Below, piece after piece: positions 15,915-20,481 of a stretch of DNA of 20,481 nt; position 1 is the stretch's first letter; each line of letters starts with the position of its first letter. A program made the translations under genes and the position numbers. The notes below the pieces were generated by a model. The model did not search any database and had not been told where the DNA came from. It worked only from the letters and a program-made list of their open reading frames with translations. Source of the stretch: Bacteroidales bacterium (GTDB taxonomy: Bacteria > Bacteroidota > Bacteroidia > Bacteroidales > Tenuifilaceae); assembly GCA_008933525.1 (NCBI GenBank), contig WBUV01000009.1, positions 1-20,481 on the forward strand, read 5' to 3'.

Positions 15915-16346
15915 ATGATACCAATGTTAAGACGCAGAAACACTCTGCCCAGTTTCGTTGATGAGTTCTTCGGTGACGACCTATTCAACCGATTTTTCAA
16001 CGAAAACGAGAATGTAACTGTTCCTTCGGTGAATATCAAAGAAGGAAAAGAAGATTTCTCGATAGAGGTTGCCGCACCTGGTCTCGACAAAAAGGATTTC
16101 AAGGTTGATTTGAACAACAATGTACTTGAAATCTCCAGCGAGAAGGAATTTAAGGAGGAAAGTAAAGACGATAAAGTTATGCGACGCGAGTTCCGCTACT
16201 CATCGTTCAAGCGCACCTTCACACTTCCCGACACTGCCGATACCGATAAGATTAAAGCCTCATACAAGGACGGAATCCTAAGCATTAACATTCCTAAAAA
16301 GGATGAGGCTAAGGTTAAACCTGTAAAACAAATTTCTATTTCATAA
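15915..16346 (+). CDS. Small heat-shock protein, Hsp20/alpha-crystallin family
   Basis: From the ATG at 15915 the protein is 143 aa, the usual size for bacterial Hsp20. It is an ATP-independent holdase that binds unfolding proteins. The N-terminus MIPMLRRRNTLPSFVDEFF (residues 1-19) is of the type found in Bacteroidota Hsp20 proteins. The alpha-crystallin domain covers about 31-130, with VNIKEGKEDFSIEVAAPGLDKK in two strands (40-61) and the family signature near the C-terminus, ASYKDGILSINIPK (115-128). The extension ends with a V-K-Q-I-S-I-S tail resembling the I-x-I oligomerisation motif. The gene is monocistronic, lies between its own control region and a hairpin that starts at the stop codon, and converges on pyrI. 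Confidence 0.93.
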   Translation: MIPMLRRRNTLPSFVDEFFGDDLFNRFFNENENVTVPSVNIKEGKEDFSIEVAAPGLDKKDFKVDLNNNVLEISSEKEFKEESKDDKVMRREFRYSSFKRTFTLPDTADTDKIKASYKDGILSINIPKKDEAKVKPVKQISIS

Positions 16347-16378
16347 GAAGGAAGCCCAGTTTATCTGGGCTTCCTTCT
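16346..16378. terminator. Long hairpin terminator of hsp20
   Basis: A perfect 14-bp stem (16346-16359 with 16365-16378) with a 5-nt loop begins at the last base of the hsp20 stop codon. The downstream tract is only TAATTT, so efficiency as an intrinsic terminator is uncertain, but the stem is very stable. Confidence 0.75.
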
Positions 16379-16449
16379 AATTTAGAATCTGCTAAAAATC
16401 AAATCTATTTTAGTATCAATAACTACTAATACTATTTTTCTTCGTATCT

Positions 16450-16610
16450 CTTACTTTTTCCATGATGAAAAAGTAAGCAAAAAATCTAGGCAAAACTATG
16501 CTTCCACCCGCCCTGCAACAAGTCAAGAATTTCTGCAAAAGTAGGCAAGCCCCTTTTGCGAAATTCTATAACTTCTTGCATTCACGCTTACGCTGGCTCG
16601 CAGTTTTGCC
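16450..16610. repeat. Nested palindromic intergenic element of Bacteroidota type
   Basis: Three inverted repeats are visible. A leading hairpin has 11-bp perfect arms (16450-16460 and 16467-16477, loop CATGAT). An outer pair of 9-bp perfect arms, GGCAAAACT at 16489-16497 and AGTTTTGCC at 16602-16610, bounds a 122-bp unit. Inside it is a 15-bp inverted repeat with one bulged T (16526-16541 with 16553-16567). The opening CTTACTTTTTC...GAAAAAGTAAG and the closing CGCTGGCTCGCAGTTTTGCC match a repeat I recall as frequent between genes in Bacteroidota. No credible protein is encoded. The rest of the 412-bp gap (16347-16758) shows nothing beyond the hsp20 hairpin. Confidence 0.65.
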
Positions 16611-16758
16611 AATCCCACACACATGCATTTTACAGTCAACTTTTTAGGATTCATATAGTTTCAAACGAACACCATATGATTGACTTTTCAGTAGCCTTTT
16701 TCAAGAGGAAACATTCTTCGTTTTACTCTAAATTCCTCTATCTACTTTTAACTTCTAA

Positions 16759-17217
16759 CTACCTGTACTCCATATGCTCCTGATCGGTAATCTTCTCACA
16801 GTAATGGCACTTTAACGATACATTCTTTTTATCGGCCACCTTAAATTTAGGAGTTACATTCTCGAAATTGGTGATACACTTAGGATTCACACATTTTACA
16901 ATACCCTTAATTTCATCGGGAACCTCAACAAGCATCTTTTCCACTACCACATAGTCCTTAATGATATTCAACTTGGCGTGTGGGGCAACAATTGCAATTC
17001 GGTTAATCTCCTCGCGCTCAAAATACTTATCGGCAATTTTCACAATGGCCTTTTTACCAAGCCTTTGACTCTCAAGGTTGGTTCCGAATGTAATAAGGTT
17101 CGGAATTTTATCTAAACCCAATATAGATATAACCTTGAAAAGATTTTGAGCAGGTATATGGTCAATCACAGTTCCATTCTGAATGGCACTAACGCTTAAA
17201 TGTTTTTTATCGTTCAT
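16759..17217 (-). CDS. pyrI: Aspartate carbamoyltransferase regulatory subunit
   Basis: The 152-aa protein matches E. coli PyrI in size. The N-terminal allosteric nucleotide-binding domain (1-97) starts with [17 protein letters not shown] (7-23) and contains the FGTNLES strand. The C-terminal zinc domain has the four ligands Cys109 and Cys114 (CVNPKC) and Cys137 and Cys140 (CHYC). It binds CTP/ATP and assembles PyrB trimers into the regulated holoenzyme, so this organism probably has feedback control at the transcarbamoylase. It follows pyrB by 20 bp on the minus strand and is the last gene of the unit. No clear intrinsic terminator was found after it. Confidence 0.96.
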   Translation of the reverse strand: MNDKKHLSVSAIQNGTVIDHIPAQNLFKVISILGLDKIPNLITFGTNLESQRLGKKAIVKIADKYFEREEINRIAIVAPHAKLNIIKDYVVVEKMLVEVPDEIKGIVKCVNPKCITNFENVTPKFKVADKKNVSLKCHYCEKITDQEHMEYR

Positions 17218-17237
17218 AGCTGTTATCTTTTAATATT

Positions 17238-18146
17238 TTACTTCAAACCAAGGATTGATGCCATAATTGCCATACGTGCGTAAACACCGTTAAGCGCCTG
17301 AGTAAAGTAGTATGCTTTGTTACTGTCATCAACATCAATATTAATCTCGTTTACGCGTGGAAGAGGATGAAGTACTCGCATATTCTCCTTAGTTCCCTCT
17401 AGCATATGGTTGCGAAGTATGTATGCATTCTTAACCTTCTCGTAATCCATTGGGTCGGAGAAGCGCTCCTTTTGCACACGGGTCATATAAACAATATCTG
17501 CATCCTTAATATTTTCAGCCAAATCTGTATGCTCTTCGAATTTCAAACCTGCATCCTTCAAGAACATCTTATACTCTTGCGGCATTTGAAGCTCCTTTGG
17601 AGCAATAAACACGAACGAAGCGTTGAATTGCGACATCGCCATAAGTAAGGAGTGAACAGTACGTCCATACTTCAAATCGCCCACCATTACAATCTTTTGA
17701 TTGTTAAGTGTACCCTGAGTTTTGCGAATTGAGTAGAGGTCGAGCATTGTTTGGGTAGGGTGTTGGTTTGCTCCATCGCCAGCATTGATGATTGGCACAG
17801 GAGAAACCTCGCTAGCAAAACGTGCACTACCCTCAACGGGGTGACGCATCACAATTAAGTCCGAGTAGTTAGCCACGGTAAGGATAGTATCCTTCAAACT
17901 TTCGCCCTTTGAAACGCTTGTGGATGATGCCTCCGAAAAACCAATTATGCGTCCGCCAAGCCTGTTCACTGCACTCTCGAAGCTCAAACGGGTTCTGGTT
18001 GAGGGTTCAAAGAATAAGGTGGCAACCACTTTGCCGTCCATAATTTTTTGCGAGGGGTTCTTCTCAAACTCCTCGGCCAAATCGAGCACTTTGAAGATTT
18101 CCTCCTTGCTCAGGTCGTTGATTGAAACCAAACTTCTGTTCTTCAT
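17238..18146 (-). CDS. pyrB: Aspartate carbamoyltransferase catalytic subunit
   Basis: This 302-aa enzyme condenses carbamoyl phosphate and aspartate into N-carbamoyl-aspartate, the committed step of pyrimidine synthesis. The carbamoyl-phosphate signature FEPSTRTR is at 46-53. The mobile loop holds the expected Ser and Lys (SVSKGES, 77-83). HPTQ (129-132) and the later HPLPR motif are the remaining active-site blocks. Length agrees with class B catalytic chains that pair with PyrI. The ATG at 18146 is only about 27 bp downstream of the T tract of a terminator-like hairpin, and no good -33/-7 promoter is visible in between, which raises the question of how the gene is expressed. Confidence 0.97.
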   Translation of the reverse strand: MKNRSLVSINDLSKEEIFKVLDLAEEFEKNPSQKIMDGKVVATLFFEPSTRTRLSFESAVNRLGGRIIGFSEASSTSVSKGESLKDTILTVANYSDLIVMRHPVEGSARFASEVSPVPIINAGDGANQHPTQTMLDLYSIRKTQGTLNNQKIVMVGDLKYGRTVHSLLMAMSQFNASFVFIAPKELQMPQEYKMFLKDAGLKFEEHTDLAENIKDADIVYMTRVQKERFSDPMDYEKVKNAYILRNHMLEGTKENMRVLHPLPRVNEINIDVDDSNKAYYFTQALNGVYARMAIMASILGLK

Positions 18147-18173
18147 CTTTATAATTTATTTTGGGTTGTTATC

Positions 18174-18202
18174 AAAAAAAAGCCCCGACGACAATCGGGG
18201 CT
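18174..18202 (-). terminator. Intrinsic terminator between the YigZ-like gene and pyrB
   Basis: On the minus strand an 8-bp GC-rich stem (18202-18195 with 18188-18181, AGCCCCGA/TCGGGGCT) with a 6-nt loop runs into a T tract corresponding to the A run at 18174-18180. It lies 7 bp after the upstream gene's stop and immediately before pyrB. Confidence 0.85.
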
Positions 18203-18209
18203 AACTATT

Positions 18210-18824
18210 CTATACTGTTGACAAATACTCCACGTTTACTGATTCAATTTTCTCAACTCTCGAAATAAATTCATCGCTTAAACTCTTTCGAATAGTCACC
18301 TTAATTCGGCAACTATTATCGAACTGCTGCTCATTAATGTCGATATTCAAATCCTTAATAATCCGCATAATATCGTTCATTACAAGATAGCTGAAGTTGA
18401 TATTGAAAACATCATCCACGGTTTTAGTAATAACCATGGCATTCTGCAATGCATCCTGGGTTGCGGATTTATAGGCATTAATCAACCCCGATACTCCAAG
18501 TTTTGTTCCACCAAAGTAACGCACCACAACCACCAAAACATTGGTAATGTTGAAACTCAAAAGTTGGCCGTGAATTGGTTTCCCTGCTGTGCCCGATGGT
18601 TCACCATCATCATTCACTCTCCACTTCTCGCCTTTTGCACCAAGTATGTATGCGTAGCAGTGATGACGGGCATCGTAGTATTCCTTTCGTAAATCCTCAA
18701 CAATTACCTTAATTTCATCCTCGGTATAAACTGGTCGAGCAATAGCAATAAACTTACTGCCCTTCTCGCGGTAAATCCCCGTAGAAGTTCCATCAATTGT
18801 GCGATATGTATCCTCGGCCACCAT
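18210..18824 (-). CDS. YigZ/IMPACT family protein
   Basis: The 204-aa protein matches bacterial YigZ (UPF0029) in length and layout. The N-terminal IMPACT domain carries DARHHCYAY (51-59), the signature DDGEPSGTAGKP (72-83) and VVVRYFGGTKLGVSGLINAY (98-117). The C-terminal EF-G-domain-like portion is about 138-200. The family's biochemical role is not settled; proteolysis and ribosome- or translation-related functions have been suggested. Its ATG overlaps the stop of the upstream transporter gene by one base (TAATG), so the two are probably translated from one mRNA, which then ends at the terminator 7 bp after the stop. Confidence 0.92.
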   Translation of the reverse strand: MVAEDTYRTIDGTSTGIYREKGSKFIAIARPVYTEDEIKVIVEDLRKEYYDARHHCYAYILGAKGEKWRVNDDGEPSGTAGKPIHGQLLSFNITNVLVVVVRYFGGTKLGVSGLINAYKSATQDALQNAMVITKTVDDVFNINFSYLVMNDIMRIIKDLNIDINEQQFDNSCRIKVTIRKSLSDEFISRVEKIESVNVEYLSTV

Positions 18825-19708
18825 TAACTATACGCAAGTATTACAATTGATACTACTGAAAGTAAAATTCCTGCCCAATTAGTGCGGGTTGGACGCTCCT
18901 TAAACAATATCAAACCGAGAAAAACACTGGCCACAACAACACCAATATTGTTTATTCCGAACAGAATTGAACCCTGCATCTGTTTACCAGTAAGTGCATC
19001 GGTATGGTTTAAGGCTGCTATCATAAAGTACATTGAGCCAAAATTAACCAAGCCCAAAACAACTCCAAGTATCCAGGTTTTAATATGCTTCAAATTGTTT
19101 GCTGCAGTCTTATTGAAAGGCAAAATTGTAAAACCAATAGTTCCAGCAATGGCAAAAACGGCTGAGTTGAATATTGGATTCAACTCATTGGTAACAAAGG
19201 TAGTTTGGGCATACTTAACCGACGAATCGATTATTCCAATTCCAATAAATATTATCAACGGCAAGTATAATCCTGCACTTCCGTGAGTTAATTTCTCCTT
19301 CTTATACGTGGTAAGCAAAACCGAAACCAGAGCGAGTACAATTCCAACTATTTTTATTGTATTCAAAGAGTCGTTTGCATCAATCCAAACTGAGAAAAGA
19401 ATAGGAAGAATTACAGACATTTTTGCAGCAACCGATGTTACAGCAACACCTGCACGTTGCGTGCTTAATCCTATTAGCCTGAACACCGAGATGAACATGG
19501 CTCCAAGTATCAGCATAAAAATTACTGTACCAATATTTAGGTTTAACAGGGGTTTTACGTCACCGTTGGCCAAAAAAAAACCTGCTAAGCAGGCGGTGAT
19601 ATAATTGACAAGTATTGCACTAAATGTATTTACCTTTAAGCGTTCTGCAAATTTAAATGTGACCAGAACAGCAGCTGACGAAAGAATACAAAGCAGTAGG
19701 TAAATCAT
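18824..19708 (-). CDS. EamA/DMT-superfamily transporter
   Basis: From the ATG at 19708 the product is 294 aa with about ten hydrophobic helices arranged as two EamA-like repeats, as in drug/metabolite transporters. It begins directly with a membrane helix (MIYLLLCILSSAAVL, 1-15). A longer frame starting at a TTG (19753) adds 15 polar residues and is rejected, because that TTG falls within the predicted -33 promoter element. The substrate cannot be read from the sequence. The pattern GKQMQGSILFGINNIGVVVASVFLGLILFKE (in the last two helices) is typical of these exporters. It overlaps the YigZ-like gene by one base and leads a two-gene operon. Confidence 0.85.
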   Translation of the reverse strand: MIYLLLCILSSAAVLVTFKFAERLKVNTFSAILVNYITACLAGFFLANGDVKPLLNLNIGTVIFMLILGAMFISVFRLIGLSTQRAGVAVTSVAAKMSVILPILFSVWIDANDSLNTIKIVGIVLALVSVLLTTYKKEKLTHGSAGLYLPLIIFIGIGIIDSSVKYAQTTFVTNELNPIFNSAVFAIAGTIGFTILPFNKTAANNLKHIKTWILGVVLGLVNFGSMYFMIAALNHTDALTGKQMQGSILFGINNIGVVVASVFLGLILFKERPTRTNWAGILLSVVSIVILAYS

Positions 19709-19723
19709 CTCATTAGGTTTGTG

Positions 19724-19754
19724 CAAAATTATTGGATTTTTGAGAACCACCAAA
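19724..19754 (-). promoter_or_regulatory. Bacteroidota promoter of the transporter-yigZ operon
   Basis: Reading the minus strand, TTTG (19754-19751) is followed after 19 nt by TAATTTTG (19731-19724), a perfect match to the Bacteroidota -33/-7 consensus. Transcription would start near 19718-19720, leaving a leader of roughly 10 nt before the ATG at 19708. Confidence 0.7.
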
Positions 19755-19826
19755 ATTTTGAAATCACCTTTTTCGAAATATGGTTAACAAATTATTAACA
19801 GGGCTCTAAAAGCAATTAATTAATGC

Positions 19827-20480
19827 TCAAACACTCAGCATATTAATCACTGAATCTATTTTACCGTCCTTAATATCAACAACAATTGGGTTATTGATAT
19901 TCCACTTCTGTAATACATTTTCGACATTTACTCTCCGCACAGTTACAATCACAGGATTTTTACCTCTTTCAACAACCGTGGAAAAAGCATTAGCCCAGAC
20001 TTCACCCTCCAGCTCCATTCGTCCAATTTCATCAATAACAATTACCTCTCCCTCTTTTGCTTGCAGCAATTTCTTTTCTCCTTCACGTATTGCATCAGCA
20101 TTAAAATCGAACGATTTTTGAGGAGTTCCGCACTCTGCAATTCGGGTCGAGAGTTGCATTATCCTTTTCTCAGGCAGAAGAACTAATTCGTAACCTGTGC
20201 GCAACTCCATTTCACCTTGTCCAAGTGCGTAAAACCCTGTAAAATCAATTTTCTTTTCAACAAAGACTTTTACAAGGTTCTGCACAAAGGTTGTTTTTCC
20301 CTCACCCCTTTCTCCAACTATCAGTATAAAAGGACACTCGATTTTTGATTGATTGGTAGGTGTGAGTGTATCGTTTACTAGGTTTCTAATTTGAACTACG
20401 GGATTTCCTCCCCTTAACTCAAGACTTTTTATTCTTCCCATATACTCGGGTAGCGAGTTAAACGCCAACGATGTCGCCAT
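19827..20480 (-). CDS. THEP1-like P-loop nucleoside-triphosphatase (start may lie outside the window)
   Basis: At least 217 aa are encoded. The P-loop is GERGEGKTT (56-64) and the Walker B region VIVIDEIGRMEL (146-157) closely matches the VIDEIGKMEL signature of the THEP1/nucleoside-triphosphatase family. Members hydrolyse NTPs in vitro, but their cellular role is poorly known. The P-loop normally lies near the N-terminus; here about 55 residues precede it. An ATG sits at 20480, one base from the window edge, so it may be the true start or an internal Met of a longer protein. The gene is separated from the transporter by a 118-bp gap that contains that operon's promoter, and no terminator is evident. 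Confidence 0.75.
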   Translation of the reverse strand: MATSLAFNSLPEYMGRIKSLELRGGNPVVQIRNLVNDTLTPTNQSKIECPFILIVGERGEGKTTFVQNLVKVFVEKKIDFTGFYALGQGEMELRTGYELVLLPEKRIMQLSTRIAECGTPQKSFDFNADAIREGEKKLLQAKEGEVIVIDEIGRMELEGEVWANAFSTVVERGKNPVIVTVRRVNVENVLQKWNINNPIVVDIKDGKIDSVINMLSV

Positions 20481-20481
20481 A

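Noticed and set aside
16704..16739. 7-bp inverted repeat AGAGGAA...TTCCTCT after pyrI as a terminator
   Set aside because: The loop is 22 nt and no T tract follows on the minus strand.
18882..19604. Long plus-strand open frames opposite the EamA transporter
   Set aside because: They are antisense shadows of a well-supported membrane protein gene and show no recognisable domain or start context.

Overview
The window looks like a chromosome segment from an anaerobic or fermentative member of the Bacteroidota, probably Bacteroidales/Marinilabiliales-like. This rests on protein content (Na+-pumping methylmalonyl-CoA decarboxylase cluster, PorE-like OmpA protein, 630-aa SpeA with the Bacteroides-type N-terminus), on Bacteroidota promoters of the form TAnnTTTG, on A-rich leaders that mostly lack Shine-Dalgarno sequences, and on Bacteroidota-type intergenic repeats. 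No phage, transposase, CRISPR array, rRNA or tRNA was recognised. Most of the window is core metabolism.

Plus-strand half (1-11.7 kb). The window opens in the C-terminus of a serine hydrolase/class C beta-lactamase-fold protein, which ends at an inverted repeat and an intrinsic terminator. A five-gene operon follows: methylmalonyl-CoA epimerase, carboxyltransferase (MmdA-like), a lamin-tail-domain/OadG fusion, a biotin carrier protein and the membrane beta subunit. It closes with a very strong terminator. Together these genes encode the last steps of succinate-to-propionate fermentation, coupling (S)-methylmalonyl-CoA decarboxylation to Na+ export. Next is a tightly packed trio: a periplasmic 5'-nucleotidase/cyclic phosphodiesterase, queE (7-deazaguanine pathway) and a PorE-like TPR/beta-propeller/OmpA protein. 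Biosynthetic arginine decarboxylase speA follows, with its own promoter and terminator.

Minus-strand pair (11.9-15.6 kb). A triple-PAS hybrid histidine kinase is followed 16 bp later by a TlpA-like thioredoxin protein. Between speA and this pair lie two short perfect palindromes.

Plus-strand hsp20 (15.9-16.3 kb). This small heat-shock gene is preceded by a convincing sigma-54 type -24/-12 element, an upstream GTCA-N3-TGAC box of the kind bound by sigma-54 activators, and an unusually good Shine-Dalgarno.

Minus-strand block (16.7-20.5 kb). From right to left: a THEP1-like NTPase at the window edge, an EamA transporter overlapping a YigZ/IMPACT protein, a terminator, then pyrB-pyrI. The 412-bp gap between the convergent hsp20 and pyrI genes holds a nested palindromic repeat of Bacteroidota type.

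No wholly new multi-gene system is evident. The most interesting items are the lamin-tail/OadG fusion in the Na+ pump, the candidate sigma-54 control of hsp20, the nested palindromic element, a terminator just upstream of pyrB, and a hydrophobic lipobox-like segment upstream of the kinase that lacks a normal start codon.
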